Positions 16,019 to 26,826 are shown, counted from the first letter of the stretch. The stretch is 38,259 nt of DNA from an uncultured Alphaproteobacteria bacterium (GCA_937126915.1 CAKZLM010000142.1:1-38259); one strand, 5' to 3'. Notes: a model not told the origin generated them from the letters alone. A program made the numbers and translations.

Positions 16019-19000
16019 CTATTCTTCGTCTAATTGGAACAGATCGGTGTTACCGCCGATAGCGGTTGTGTTGATTGTTTTTGTTCTCTCTGTGGCAAAG
16101 CGGAACAAATAATGCGGACCACCAGCCTTTGGGCCAGTTCCAGAAAGCCCTTGCCCGCCAAACGGCTGAACACCCACCACAGCACCAACCATATTACGGT
16201 TGATATAAGTATTACCGACACGGTGACGTCTGAAAAGGTCTGACCAGCGCGATTCAATGCGGCTGTGAATACCAAAAGTTAGGCCAAATTTGGTGTCCAA
16301 AATATCGCGCATAACTTGGTCAACGTCACGCCAGCGAAAACGAACTATATGAAGGACTGGGCCAAAGTTTTCATCTTTCAAAGCCGCCAAAGAAGGTATT
16401 TCAATGATGGTTGGTGTCATATAGGTGCCATTGGTAGTTTCAGGCCCCATTTTTGCCTCAGCAATGATCTCATGGTTCACACGCATATTATTGACGTGCA
16501 TTTCAAGGCCACTAAGGGCTTCTTGGTCAATGATAGGGCCAATGTCAGTTTCTAAAAGGGCAGGGTTACCAACTTTTTGTTCTGCCAAGGCACCTTTGAT
16601 CATTTCAATCATTTGATCAGCAACGCTTTCTTGGATGTAAAGAACGCGCAAGGCTGAACAGCGTTGACCAGCAGATCCAAAGGCTGATTGAACCACATCA
16701 TCCGCCACTTGTTCTGGCAGGGCAGAGCTATCAACGATCATGGCGTTTTGACCACCAGTCTCTGCGATTAAGGGAACAATCGGCCCATCTTTTGCTGCCA
16801 ATGATTGGTTGATCATTTTCGCCACAGCGGTTGATCCAGTAAAGCATACCCCAGCAACACGTTGGTCTTCAATAAGCGGCGCCCCAACATTAAGGCCGTC
16901 ACCAGCCAGAAGGTGCATCACGTTATGTGGGATGCCTGCTTTATACATCAGCTTGGTTGCTTCTGTTGCGACCAGCGGCGTTTGTTCAGCAGGTTTTGCA
17001 ATGACAGCATTACCCGTAACCAAAGCAGCAACCACTTGACCAACAAAAATGGCCAATGGGAAGTTCCACGGGCTGATACAAATGAAGGTGCCGCGGCCAT
17101 GAAGGGATAACTCATTGCTTTCCCCCGTAGGGCTTGAAAGCTGCAATGGCTTGCCGAAATGCTTGCGCGCTTCCATGGCGTAATATCGGCAAAAATCTGC
17201 TGCCTCTCGCACCTCTGCAATACCATCTAAAATGGTTTTGCCTGCTTCACGGGTTAGAAGGTCAATAAACCGAGGGCATTCTTCTTCAATTAAATCAGCT
17301 AGGCGATCCAAAATATCAGCGCGGGCATTGCCGCCTAATTGATCCCAAATTGGCTGCGCTTTTTCAGATAATTTGAACGCCAACTCAATATCATCTTCTG
17401 TGGCTTCTGTAATTGTACCCACCACCAAATTGTTGTTTTGTGGCGAAACAATCTCGGTTTTATATTCACCTTTTGCTTTACCACCCACCAAGGTACTTTC
17501 TTCATAAACGGTATCGCTGTATGAGCGGACCTTTGTCATAAAGATCTCTTGATCAAGTGGGTTATCTAAATCAGGCCCCCAAGAGTTTAGGCGGTCACCA
17601 TAAATATCCTTTGGTAATGGTATGGCAGTATGGCGTTTAACATCATAACCTTTTACTTCTTCATATGGATCGGCAACTATGTCTTTTACAGGAACTTTTT
17701 CATCCATGAATCGGTTTACAAAGCTTGAGTTGGCACCATTTTCTAATAAGCGGCGCACCAAATAGGGCAACAGGTCACGGTGGGCACCAACGGGCGCGTA
17801 GGTGCGCACATGGGCCATGTCTTCTAGGGTTTCTTCGGCTGCGCGGTAAAGCAAATCACCCATGCCATGTAGGCGTTGAAACTCAAAGTCTTTACCCTTC
17901 GCCATATGAGCCACAGCTGCCAATGAATGGGCGTTATGGGTGGCAAATTGTGGGTAAAAAGCATCTGGGTGTTGTAATAATTTATGCGCACAGACAATAT
18001 AGCTTAAATCGCTGTGTGACTTGCGTGTGAAGACAGGGTAATCATCATGGCCAAATTCTTGTGCGTGTTTAATTTCGGTATCCCAATAAGCCCCTTTTAC
18101 CAAGCGAACCGGAAAGCGTCTGCCGCTGGTTTTGGACATTTCGACCAGAAGATCAATCACTTTAAAGCCACGTTTTTGGTAAGCTTGTAGTGCAAGGCCA
18201 AGGCCATCCCATCCGGCAAGATCTTTATCATGGGCAAGCTTATCCAGCATACGAAGGCTAATATCCAAAAGGGCTGCTTCTTCAGCATCAATGGTAAAAC
18301 CAATGCCGTATGACTTGGCTTTTAGGGCCAGTTCTTTAACATCTGGTAATAATTCATCCATAACGCGGTCTGCGTTGGCTTCTTCAAAACGCGGATGAAG
18401 GGCCGAAAGCTTAACTGAAACGGATGACCGTTTGCAGTGATCTTCTTTTGAATTTTTAGCATCCTTGCCCACCGCATGAATGCTTTCTTCATACAATGCG
18501 AAAAAGCGTTTAGCATCTTTCATCGTACGGGCGGCTTCACCCAGCATATCGAAAGAATAAACTTGCTTATGTTCAGGTTGGCGAGCTTTGCGCTTTAACG
18601 CCTCATTCATGGTGCGGCCAAAAACAAATTGTTTGCCCATAATTTTCATGGCTTGGTTGGTGGCTTCGCGAATAACAGGTTCGCCTAGCTTACGCGTTAA
18701 GCCCTTAAACCAATTAACCGGATTTGCGGTGATTGTTTTATCCATTTTAATCACGCCGCCGGTCATCATCAGCGCGTAAACAGAGGCGTTGACAAACGTG
18801 TCTTCTGAGTTGCCTTTATGACTTTTCCAGTTACCAGATAGGATTTTCTCAGCGATTAAGCTGTCTTGGGTTTCGCTGTCAGGAATGCGCAATAATGCCT
18901 CAGCCAAGCACATTAAGGCCACCCCTTCTTGGTTGGACAAACCAAATTCTTGCATGAAGGCGTCCATGGTGCCGCGTTCGTGTTTTAACGAACGGCTTTT

Positions 19001-19156
19001 ACTGACGATATCAGTGGCTGTTCTTTTGATCGAATCACGACTTGACTTATCAAGAGGAAAGTTATCCAAAAATTGTTGGATTAGGGTTTCTTCATCCATG
19101 TGCGTGGCATGGCGTAAGTCATTGAAAAAAGGTGGTAATTCGTTATTGCTTGTCAT
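16019..19156 (-). CDS. putA: Bifunctional proline dehydrogenase / L-glutamate gamma-semialdehyde dehydrogenase
   Basis: 1045 residues from ATG 19156, with AAGGAA just upstream. It oxidises proline to glutamate in two steps, passing electrons from FAD to quinone and then from the semialdehyde to NAD+. Residues of about 180-490 are the FAD barrel (SVKLSALHPRFEEA, RLVKGAYWDTEIKHAQ, FATHNAHSLAAV, EFQRLHGMGD, and the RRLLENGANSSFV end). Residues of about 560-1020 are the aldehyde dehydrogenase, with FTGSTAVAK, the Glu of LIAETGGQN, the nucleophilic Cys in GQRCSALR, and the PFGGQGLSGTGPKAGG end. There is no N-terminal ribbon-helix-helix region, so it is an enzyme only and not a self-repressor. The length is normal for such PutA forms. 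Confidence 0.96.
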   Translation of the reverse strand: MTSNNELPPFFNDLRHATHMDEETLIQQFLDNFPLDKSSRDSIKRTATDIVSKSRSLKHERGTMDAFMQEFGLSNQEGVALMCLAEALLRIPDSETQDSLIAEKILSGNWKSHKGNSEDTFVNASVYALMMTGGVIKMDKTITANPVNWFKGLTRKLGEPVIREATNQAMKIMGKQFVFGRTMNEALKRKARQPEHKQVYSFDMLGEAARTMKDAKRFFALYEESIHAVGKDAKNSKEDHCKRSSVSVKLSALHPRFEEANADRVMDELLPDVKELALKAKSYGIGFTIDAEEAALLDISLRMLDKLAHDKDLAGWDGLGLALQAYQKRGFKVIDLLVEMSKTSGRRFPVRLVKGAYWDTEIKHAQEFGHDDYPVFTRKSHSDLSYIVCAHKLLQHPDAFYPQFATHNAHSLAAVAHMAKGKDFEFQRLHGMGDLLYRAAEETLEDMAHVRTYAPVGAHRDLLPYLVRRLLENGANSSFVNRFMDEKVPVKDIVADPYEEVKGYDVKRHTAIPLPKDIYGDRLNSWGPDLDNPLDQEIFMTKVRSYSDTVYEESTLVGGKAKGEYKTEIVSPQNNNLVVGTITEATEDDIELAFKLSEKAQPIWDQLGGNARADILDRLADLIEEECPRFIDLLTREAGKTILDGIAEVREAADFCRYYAMEARKHFGKPLQLSSPTGESNELSLHGRGTFICISPWNFPLAIFVGQVVAALVTGNAVIAKPAEQTPLVATEATKLMYKAGIPHNVMHLLAGDGLNVGAPLIEDQRVAGVCFTGSTAVAKMINQSLAAKDGPIVPLIAETGGQNAMIVDSSALPEQVADDVVQSAFGSAGQRCSALRVLYIQESVADQMIEMIKGALAEQKVGNPALLETDIGPIIDQEALSGLEMHVNNMRVNHEIIAEAKMGPETTNGTYMTPTIIEIPSLAALKDENFGPVLHIVRFRWRDVDQVMRDILDTKFGLTFGIHSRIESRWSDLFRRHRVGNTYINRNMVGAVVGVQPFGGQGLSGTGPKAGGPHYLFRFATERTKTINTTAIGGNTDLFQLDEE

Positions 19157-19606
19157 TCACGTTCCTTGCAAGTTAGAATTTAAATGTCAGGGGGAGAAGT
19201 CTAATTTTTTATGTTTTTATTGTGCTGGCGAAATATCGTTGTTTTCATATCCGCTGTAAATAAAAATCACACCGCACATGTTATTTTCGCCACAGCCTTA
19301 GACTGAAGGTGGAAAAGCTTTGTGGCCCTTAAGGGCCGAAAGTGTAGCCTAAGCCATAAAAGTGTGTTAATTTTTCCACAGTTGTCTATGTTTTTCCCCA
19401 TATTCCTATAATCAATCAGAAAGTTTCTTGTGATGCAAGCTTTGTGTAAATAATAAAAAGATTCCCTGCGTAAAGCTTTGATAACTTACGTACTATATCT
19501 TAATGGGACAGTATGTTTTTTGAAAATAAGTTTTACAGGAAAATTCAACCATTGTGGTTAGTAACCACCTTAGTAATTTATAACACCTTTAACGAAGGAT
19601 TTAGAA
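19157..19606. other. Divergent intergenic region between putA and the TonB receptor gene
   Basis: 450 bases without a supported gene. It must hold the promoters of both divergent genes. A perfect 14-bp palindrome (GGCCCTTAAGGGCC, 19324-19337) and a short hairpin GTGGTT-AGT-AACCAC (19554-19568) in the receptor leader are visible. AAGGA at 19595-19599 is the ribosome site of the receptor. I could not settle on a convincing promoter. Confidence 0.4.
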
Positions 19607-22600
19607 ATGAACATTCGTCCAAAATTTAGCCGGGTCTTTTTGACTACGGCCATATGTTCAACACTAGCATTGCCTGTTGGGCTTAACGCCGCTATGGCTC
19701 AAGACGCCAATCAGGAAGCTGAGGAAATTGAAGAAGTAGTTGTTACCGGTTCTCGTATTGCACGTTCTAACCTAACAACTCCAACTCCTGTTTCAGCTGT
19801 CAGTGACGAAGACATGAAATTGTCTGGTAATCAAGATATGACTGAAACGTTGCAAGAAAACCCTGCGTTGTTGTCATCTGTAAACAACGAACAGGCTGGC
19901 GCTAACATTGGTGCGTCATTCCTTAACTTGCGCTCTTGGGTACTAAGCGTACATTGACATTGGTGGATGGACGACGCCATGTCTCTGGTCGTGCGGGCGA
20001 TACCGCGGTTGACGTATCAACCATCCCATCTGCGCTTGTTGAGCGAGTAGAAATTATGACTGGTGGCGCATCAGCTGTTTATGGTGCCGATGCGGTAACA
20101 GGTGTGGTTAACTTCATCTTGAAAAAAGACTATGAAGGTTTTGAAGTTGATGCACAAACGGGCACAAGCACTGAATTTGATGGCAACCGTTATCAATTGT
20201 CAGCAGTTGGTGGTACCAACTTCTCTGATGGCCGTGGTAACGTGAACTTCTCCGTTCAATACAGCCGTCAAGACAAGCTTGAGTGTGGCGAGCGTGACTG
20301 GTGTGCGGGTAACGGCCTTTGGTTTGCTTACCTAGATCCAGCTTATGTTTACCAACAAAGCGAAATTAACTTTGCTGATCCTGACCGTAACTGGGTTGGT
20401 GATCGTAAAGACATTCCAGATGGTGCGCCTACTAAATTGTATGCACCAAATGCAACCTTCAACATTTCATCTAAGCACGGTCGTATCGCCATTGACGTTG
20501 ACGGCGACGGTTATGGTGATGGTCCTTGGTTCGCTGGTCCAGACAGCTTCCCGCTTGACCTAAACAATGATGGTGTCCTTGATGTGCACCAAACAGGTGG
20601 TAACGCGCAATGGGGTTATGGTAGCTGGATTTTTGATAGCTATCAAAATCAACTTCGTTTGTTTAATGAAGGCAAACTATCTGACATTGCCCACGCTTAT
20701 GGCGGTGACGGTATTGAAAACACCCATGACACCGATATCCTGATGCCACAATATGATCGTTTTGTCGGTACAGGCTCATTCCGTTATGAAATGTTTGACG
20801 GCGTAAACTTCTTTGCAGATTTGAAAGTGGTTAATACAGAAGCACACACCAGCGCGACTATTGGTGGTTTTGGTGACTTCTACAACATTAAGCTTGATAA
20901 CGCTTTCTTGCCATCAGCTTTGTTTGATGCAGCGCAAGATTTCTTTGTTGATTATCCAGAATACGCTGATGACTTCCAATATGTTGTTACCCGTGACTTT
21001 ATTGACCTTGGTCCACAAGCCACTGAAAACAGCCGCTGGACTTACCGCGTTGTTGCTGGTTTTGAAGGTGAAACCGATAATGGTTGGAACTGGGAACTAT
21101 CTTTCAACCACGGTAAAACCGAGGAAACGTCAATTTTCCGCAACAACCGTGTTGAAGATCGTTACTTTGCAGCCATCGACGCTGTTGTTGATCCTGCCAC
21201 TGGCGAGGTTGTGTGTCGTGTTGACCTAGACCCAACAGCAACAATTTCTGGTGATGCTTATCCTGCTTTATTTGATGGTACGGCCAAAACCTTTACCCCA
21301 GGCGCAGGTGAGTGTGTACCTTTCAACATCTTTGGTTCTGGTTCACGTTCTGAAGCGGCCCGTGATTGGGTGACTATGGATGAAACTTGGACACAATCAA
21401 TTCAACAATCTGTTGTTTCTGGTTTCATGACTGGGGATTTCTCTGACTTCTTCACATTGCCTGCTGGTGATGTTGGTTTCGCCTTTGGTGGTGAATATCG
21501 TGAAGAAAAATCAGTGGCAACACCTGATAACTTGTCACAGCTTGGTTTGACCTTCGATGGGTCTAAATCAACGGGTGCGCAAGGTCGTTATGACACCACA
21601 GAAATGTTCGCTGAGATTGATGTGCCATTGATCGAAGATATGGGCTTCATTCAGCAATTGTCTGCTGATGCGGCTGTTCGTTATGCCGATTACAGCACGG
21701 TTGGTTCAACCACCAGCTGGAAAGTTGGCGGTAACTGGACTGTAAATGATGCTCTTCGTTTGCGTGCTAACTACTCAGTGGCTCTTCGCGCGCCAAACAT
21801 TGCTGAGTTGTTCCAGCCTCAAACCAGCACCACTTTCACACCGAACGATCCATGTGATGCTCGTTTCATCGGTACAGCACCCAACCAAGGTGTTCGTGAA
21901 GCAAACTGTATCGCTGATGGCTTGACCTTGCCATTTGATGATCCAAACACAGGTCGTATCACTGGTGCCCGTGGTGGTAACCCTGATCTGTTCGAAGAGA
22001 AAGCCAAGACTTATACATTAGGTGCTGTGTTAACGCCTGAGTTCCTTCCTGGTTTCTCTTTAACTGTGGATTATTACAACATTGAACTTGAAAATGCGAT
22101 TGACGAGCCTGGCCGTCAGCAATTGTTCGATAACTGTTATGATAACCCGAACGGCATTGATAACCAGTTCTGTGACCTTATCAGTCGTAACCCGACCACA
22201 GGCGGCTTGAACTTCTTTAAAGTGGTTCTTGTGAACATTGGTGGCAAGAAGGTTGAAGGTATTGACTTTGACGCTCGTTACCAATGGATGAGCGATGGTT
22301 ATGGTGACTTCATGTTCCGTCTATATGGCTCTAAGATGATCGATATCTATGATACGCCTGACAGTTTAGCTCCAACTGCTATTGACCCTCGTTTGCTTGA
22401 GCAAACACGTCCTAAATATGCCCTAAACGGTAGCGTTATGTGGCGTTTGGAAGAGACTACTCTTCAATACAAGGTGTCTTACCAGTCTAACCAAGCTGTT
22501 GGCGGTGGTGTAAACATCAAACAAGATCAAGATCCAGAAAACGAGTGGATCAACCCTTGGGGTGGTGACTCGTTCGTTCATGATATTTCTGCCATCCACA

Positions 22601-22734
22601 ATTTGAATGAACAAATTTCATTGCGTGCTGGTGTGAACAATATCTTTGATCGCACGCCATTCTTAGCGTCAGGTTCTTGGCCTGTAAGTTCATTAGGTCG
22701 TAACATCTTCTTTGGTGCGAACGTTAAGTTCTAA
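19607..22734 (+). pseudogene. TonB-dependent outer-membrane receptor, frameshifted
   Basis: Two frames encode one receptor: 19607-19957 (signal peptide cut near NAAMAQ, TonB-box-like EEVVVTGSRIAR, start of the plug) and 19936-22734 (rest of the plug, LTLVDGRRHVSG and GGASAVYGADAVTGVVNFILK, then the beta-barrel ending in NIFFGANVKF with a terminal Phe). The switch is at 19931-19938. Restoring one T (CGCTCTTTGGGT) gives the continuous LNLRSLGTKRTLTLVDGRR and a protein of about 1042 residues, normal for the family. No other lesion is seen across 3.1 kb, so a sequencing or assembly error, or a very recent mutation, is likely. Such receptors import large nutrients; the divergent putA and the peptidases hint at peptides, but this is inference. 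Confidence 0.88.
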
Positions 22735-22757
22735 TCATCGAATTTGATAAAATAGTG

Positions 22758-22790
22758 AAAGCCTCGGGATTACGTCTCGAGGCTTTTTTT
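22758..22790 (+). terminator. Intrinsic terminator after the TonB receptor gene
   Basis: AAGCCTCG (22759-22766) pairs with CGAGGCTT (22778-22785), followed by a T run. Confidence 0.9.
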
Positions 22791-22845
22791 ATTGTATAAT
22801 TGTTTGGTTGCTTTTAGTCTGTGGCTAAACATATAGGGGGAAATA

Positions 22846-24264
22846 ATGACACTAAAATCAAGTATGACACTATTAGCGCTGATGGGAACGGCCATGGCTG
22901 TACCATCACCTGTTTTGGCACAAGGTAACCCATTAACACCGGAACATTTGCGGGCCCAAGTTGCTGGCTATAAGGCAACCTTTACCTGCTCTGGCACTTT
23001 TAATGGTGGCAAATCAGTTGAGCAAATTGGCCGCGAAGAATTAAGCGGCATTCAGCGGGGGTATCGTGAGGATATGGCCACTTTGCCCGCCGCGGTGATT
23101 GATCACGAGAAAAAGCAAGTTGCAGTGTCTTATTCAGAGACTATGCCGCCACGATATGCTGTTTGGCGACCGCATTTGGGTTGTGTTCAATTACCCATTG
23201 GCACAGTGGATGTTGATGGAACAGCAGCCCTGATGCCTCAGGTTGAGCTGCCAGAACCACAGCAAAGCAATGCTGCATGGCCTGATGGCAATGGTGGCAG
23301 CATCAATGCTGAAACGTCGGCTAAATTACAGGCGGTATTGGATAAGGCGTTTGATGCCGAAACCTATGGCAAAGACACCTACACAACGGCGGTCCTAATC
23401 ACCACACCTGATCAAATTTTGGGGGAACAATACCGCGATGGCTTTAATATCCACACGGCCCACAGAACATGGTCGGTGGCAAAGTCTATCGGTGCAACGG
23501 TGGTGGGTGCCGCTGTTCAAGAAGGCTTGGTTGATGTCAAGGCACCAGCCACCATTAACGAATGGCAGCGCCCTGCTGACCCCCGCAAAAACATCACCCT
23601 TGAAAATTTACTGCATATGTCAAGCGGGTTAGAGCATCGCCGCGCTGGTAACAGCACTGATGATGTTTATTTTGGCGCTGGGTTGGTTTCTGATTGGGTC
23701 ACCACCCGCTCGCTTGAAGCCATGCCGGGGTCACGTTGGAAATATGCCAATAATGACACCATGCTGGCCTTGAAAGCAGTTCGGGATGCCATTGGTGATC
23801 GCACCGCTTATAACAAGTTTGCATTTGAAAAGGTGCTTTACAAAATTGGGATGAATGATACCAAGCTTGAAACCGATTGGGATGGTAACTTTATTTTGTC
23901 GTCACAAGTGTTTACCACTGCCCGTGACTTGGGCCGTTTGGGCATTCTATATTTGAATGATGGTGTTTGGAATAGCGAGCGTATTTTGCCTGATTGGTGG
24001 AATGATTATGTTGCAACGCCCGCACCACAGCAACCACAACGCAGCGATATGACAGGGTATGGCGCCCAGTTCTGGCTGTATGATAAGCATGAGCAATTTG
24101 TCCCCAAAGACACATATGCTGCCCGTGGCAACCGCGGTCAAACTGTGATGATTATCCCATCGAAAAACATTGTGATGGTGCGCCGTGGGCATGACGAAAG
24201 CCCTGTCGCCAGCTTTAATATGGCGCATTTTGCCGGCGATGTATTAAAGGCCTTAGAAGAATAA
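22846..24264 (+). CDS. Exported serine hydrolase of the beta-lactamase (class C/PBP-like) superfamily
   Basis: 472 residues from ATG 22846, with a GGGGG ribosome site 5-6 bases upstream. A signal peptide (SSMTLLALMGTAMAVPSPVL, cut near AQG) leads to a roughly 110-residue N-terminal extension with two Cys (FTCSG, HLGCVQ). The hydrolase domain follows: S-V-A-K in WSVAKSIGATVVG is the S-x-x-K nucleophile motif, WKYANNDT is the Y-x-N motif, and RGNRGQTVMI near the end replaces the K-T-G/H-x-G element. Relatives include esterases, D-aminopeptidases and beta-lactamases; the substrate cannot be assigned. A second serine hydrolase gene follows on the same strand, separated by a terminator, so the two are independent units. 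Confidence 0.87.
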   Translation: MTLKSSMTLLALMGTAMAVPSPVLAQGNPLTPEHLRAQVAGYKATFTCSGTFNGGKSVEQIGREELSGIQRGYREDMATLPAAVIDHEKKQVAVSYSETMPPRYAVWRPHLGCVQLPIGTVDVDGTAALMPQVELPEPQQSNAAWPDGNGGSINAETSAKLQAVLDKAFDAETYGKDTYTTAVLITTPDQILGEQYRDGFNIHTAHRTWSVAKSIGATVVGAAVQEGLVDVKAPATINEWQRPADPRKNITLENLLHMSSGLEHRRAGNSTDDVYFGAGLVSDWVTTRSLEAMPGSRWKYANNDTMLALKAVRDAIGDRTAYNKFAFEKVLYKIGMNDTKLETDWDGNFILSSQVFTTARDLGRLGILYLNDGVWNSERILPDWWNDYVATPAPQQPQRSDMTGYGAQFWLYDKHEQFVPKDTYAARGNRGQTVMIIPSKNIVMVRRGHDESPVASFNMAHFAGDVLKALEE

Positions 24265-24287
24265 AAATCATTAAAATTTAAGATAGG

Positions 24288-24320
24288 AAACCCGATGACT
24301 GAAACGTTGTCGGGTTTTTT
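24288..24320 (+). terminator. Intrinsic terminator after the first serine hydrolase gene
   Basis: AAACCCGA (24288-24295) pairs with TCGGGTTT (24310-24317), followed by a T run. Confidence 0.85.
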
Positions 24321-24397
24321 CTTGGTGAATCGGTTAATGGTGATGTATCGTTTTTAAAAGGCATCTTTGCCATGGGGCATTATTGGGGGACGTTATC

Positions 24398-25813
24398 ATG
24401 CCAAAACGATTTAGTTATCTGATATCTGCATTTTTCATTTTAGCTGCAGCGTACATTCTTTATGATAATTATGATGATGTTGCTGCCCCTCCTAATTGGA
24501 CCGCTGCCGCAGATCAGATTGTCGAACAGTCTTGGGCGGAGGATAAGCCGGGCGGCGTTGTGGTTGTTTATCATAATGGCGAAAAAGTGTACGAACAGGC
24601 AAGGGGGCTTGCAAATTTTGAAACCAAAGAAATGCTCACCACAGACCATGTGTTCCGTTTAGCATCACTAACCAAGCAATTTACTGCGGCAACCATCCTA
24701 ACCTTGGCAGAAGAGGGCAAGCTTGACCTTGATGCCAGCATTGATGCTTATGTTCCCAATTTCCCCCTGCAAGAGAAAACCGTGACTGTAAGACAATTGC
24801 TGACCCATACATCTGGCTTGTTTAGTTATACTAACCTGCCAAATTTGATGGATTTTTGGGATAAAGAACACAGTACACAAATGTTGCTGGACCTAACCAA
24901 GGATAAAGAGTTTGTGACCGAACCCGGCGCGCGATATGCTTATAATAACACGGGCTATACCCTGCTAGGGGCCATCATTGAAAATTTAACGGATAAATCA
25001 TGGCACCAAGCCGTATTGGATCGTTTGGCCACACCGCATAAAATTACCAGCCTAAACACAGGTTTAGAAGAAGCCAATACCGCCCTAATGGCCAGTGGGC
25101 ACACAAAAACCAAAGACGGGTTTTCCCGTGAAACAATGTTTCATATGAGCATTCCCCATGCAGCGGGGGCCTTGATCAGTACTGCTGAAGATATGGCAAA
25201 ATGGCAAGAGGCGCTGCACACGGGCCAAGTATTGCAACGCCGTATGTATCAACAAATGATTTCGCCAATGACGCTGACAGATGGTGAAGTGTCTGATTAT
25301 GGTTTTGGTTTAGGCATTTCAGAAATTCAGGGGGTGCGATCCTATGAACATTCTGGTGGTATACCAGGTTTTGCTACCTATGCCCTTTATGTCCCGGATG
25401 CGCGGGTTAATGTGGTGGTTTATACCAATGGTGGCTTAGATAGTTGGACCCCATCTGATACCGCCCGCGCCATTGCCGCCCTTGCCATGGAGCAACCGTT
25501 CGATCGGGGAGAGGCCGTTGCCTTTAATGCTGATCAACAAGGGCACCATTTAGGCGTTTATTTGAACGAACGTGGTCGTGCCATGGCCTTGATGATGGTC
25601 GAAGGCCAGTTGACATTAGGTCTTGGTGGCGAGCAGGGCTTTAAGCAACCGCTAACATATGTCGGTGACGGTCGCTTTGAAACCAGCGCCTTAACATGGC
25701 TTGAAATTCGCCCTGATGCCGATGGTAAAAGTGCCATGCATCTACATAGTTCCGGTGCCATGGAACCACGGATATATTATAAAAAACCCGATGAAGAAAA
25801 AGCCCAGAATTAA
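24398..25813 (+). CDS. Membrane-anchored serine hydrolase of the beta-lactamase superfamily
   Basis: 471 residues from ATG 24398, chosen because GGGGGA (24385-24390) lies 7 bases upstream; the frame opens earlier at TTG 24383, inside that site. An N-terminal helix (YLISAFFILAAAYILY) anchors it or acts as a signal. Catalytic motifs are complete: S-L-T-K in RLASLTKQFTAA, Y-N-N in YAYNNTGYTLLG, and H-S-G in YEHSGGIPGF. A C-terminal beta domain of about 110 residues follows the hydrolase domain, as in many penicillin-binding-like esterases and D-Ala-D-Ala peptidases. It is more canonical than its upstream neighbour. The 3' end faces the MBL gene, and the two convergent ends share a palindrome. 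Confidence 0.88.
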   Translation: MPKRFSYLISAFFILAAAYILYDNYDDVAAPPNWTAAADQIVEQSWAEDKPGGVVVVYHNGEKVYEQARGLANFETKEMLTTDHVFRLASLTKQFTAATILTLAEEGKLDLDASIDAYVPNFPLQEKTVTVRQLLTHTSGLFSYTNLPNLMDFWDKEHSTQMLLDLTKDKEFVTEPGARYAYNNTGYTLLGAIIENLTDKSWHQAVLDRLATPHKITSLNTGLEEANTALMASGHTKTKDGFSRETMFHMSIPHAAGALISTAEDMAKWQEALHTGQVLQRRMYQQMISPMTLTDGEVSDYGFGLGISEIQGVRSYEHSGGIPGFATYALYVPDARVNVVVYTNGGLDSWTPSDTARAIAALAMEQPFDRGEAVAFNADQQGHHLGVYLNERGRAMALMMVEGQLTLGLGGEQGFKQPLTYVGDGRFETSALTWLEIRPDADGKSAMHLHSSGAMEPRIYYKKPDEEKAQN

Positions 25814-25818
25814 GAAAG

Positions 25819-25838
25819 GAGGTGTTTTAAAACACCTC
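25819..25838. terminator. Perfect 20-bp palindrome across two convergent gene ends
   Basis: GAGGTGTTTTAAAACACCTC begins 5 bases after the plus-strand stop and contains the stop codon of the minus-strand MBL gene. It could act as a two-way hairpin terminator, but it lacks a proper T tract on either side. Confidence 0.4.
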
Positions 25839-26786
25839 TAAATCGCGGCCAGTGTGAACACGGCCCGCATATTTTTGGCGCAATTCTTCGGTGACCAGCT
25901 CAATACCATCACCAGCCCATGTTAGTTGGTGATAAAGCACCACTAATTTTGGTTTGGCCTCGCTGGCTATTTTTGCCAGATCACTGGTGCTGGTGTGATA
26001 GGCTTTATGATAACGCTTCCAATCATCGGGCAGCTTTAACCAGCTTTCTTCGGCATAGGCCTCATGAACCAAAATGTCGGCACCTTTGGCCTTTTCAGCA
26101 ATGATCGGGCAATAACTGGTGTCGCCAGAAATAACAATCACTCGGTCAGGCGTTGTAACTTTATAGCCCAAGGCATTTTCCCATAAGCCATGGCATACAG
26201 GAAAGGCCTCAATGGTAACATTGTCATCTTTATAAATATGACTGTCGGCAATTTCTGTTGTGTCTACTTTCCAGCCTGTAGGGTTTTGTGGTTGCAGTCC
26301 CTTGATGCGGCGTTCGATATCCATGCTATAGGCATCAATGATATTTTCCGCCATTTTGACTGATCCCAGCGGGCCAAACAATTGTAAGGGGGCTTCCCGC
26401 TCTAACACCCACGGCGTGAAAATAGCATCAGCCAACCCTAAAGTATGGTCGGTGTGTAGATGGGTTAAAAACACATGTTTTAAATTTTTGGCTTCAAGGG
26501 CGGGTAGGTCATGAATTTGGGCAGCAAGGGCGGCGCGGCGAACCACACCTGTGCCCGCATCAAACAAATAGGGCGTGCCGTTAACAATAATTGCCGTTGC
26601 CGGGCCAGAGCGGTCTGGGAATGGGTTAGGGTTACCTGTGCCTAAAAGAACCAACTTTGTGATGTCAGAGGCGGGCAGGGGCTTTGTTGCTTCCTCTTGG
26701 GTTTTAGCCCCACTTATGGACAGCCACAATAGACTTAAAGCAGCGACCAACAATAGTAAGGGTTTATTTTTAAGGGCAAAGGTCAT
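25827..26786 (-). CDS. Exported metallo-beta-lactamase-fold hydrolase
   Basis: 319 residues from ATG 26786. A signal peptide (LLLLVAALSLLWLSISGA) places it in the periplasm. The metal site is clear: H-x-H-x-D-H in FLTHLHTDHTLG near residue 110, a later His in PVCHGLWE, an Asp in ISGDTSY near 220, and a His in YHQLTWAG near the C-terminus. The early LLGTGNPNPFPDRSGPA motif is that of the RNase Z/arylsulfatase-like MBL branch, but the signal peptide argues for an exported hydrolase and against a tRNA-processing enzyme. It lies 40 bases after the amidase gene on the same strand, so the two probably form an operon. Confidence 0.87.
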   Translation of the reverse strand: MTFALKNKPLLLLVAALSLLWLSISGAKTQEEATKPLPASDITKLVLLGTGNPNPFPDRSGPATAIIVNGTPYLFDAGTGVVRRAALAAQIHDLPALEAKNLKHVFLTHLHTDHTLGLADAIFTPWVLEREAPLQLFGPLGSVKMAENIIDAYSMDIERRIKGLQPQNPTGWKVDTTEIADSHIYKDDNVTIEAFPVCHGLWENALGYKVTTPDRVIVISGDTSYCPIIAEKAKGADILVHEAYAEESWLKLPDDWKRYHKAYHTSTSDLAKIASEAKPKLVVLYHQLTWAGDGIELVTEELRQKYAGRVHTGRDLEVF

Positions 26787-26826
26787 GTGTTTTCCAGTGT
26801 TTATTGATGATGCTAATTTGTGAAAG

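Noticed and set aside
19936-22734. The long receptor frame as an independent gene starting at 19936
   Set aside because: It would lack the signal peptide and first part of the plug, both of which are encoded in the adjacent frame just upstream. One gene with a frameshift explains both.
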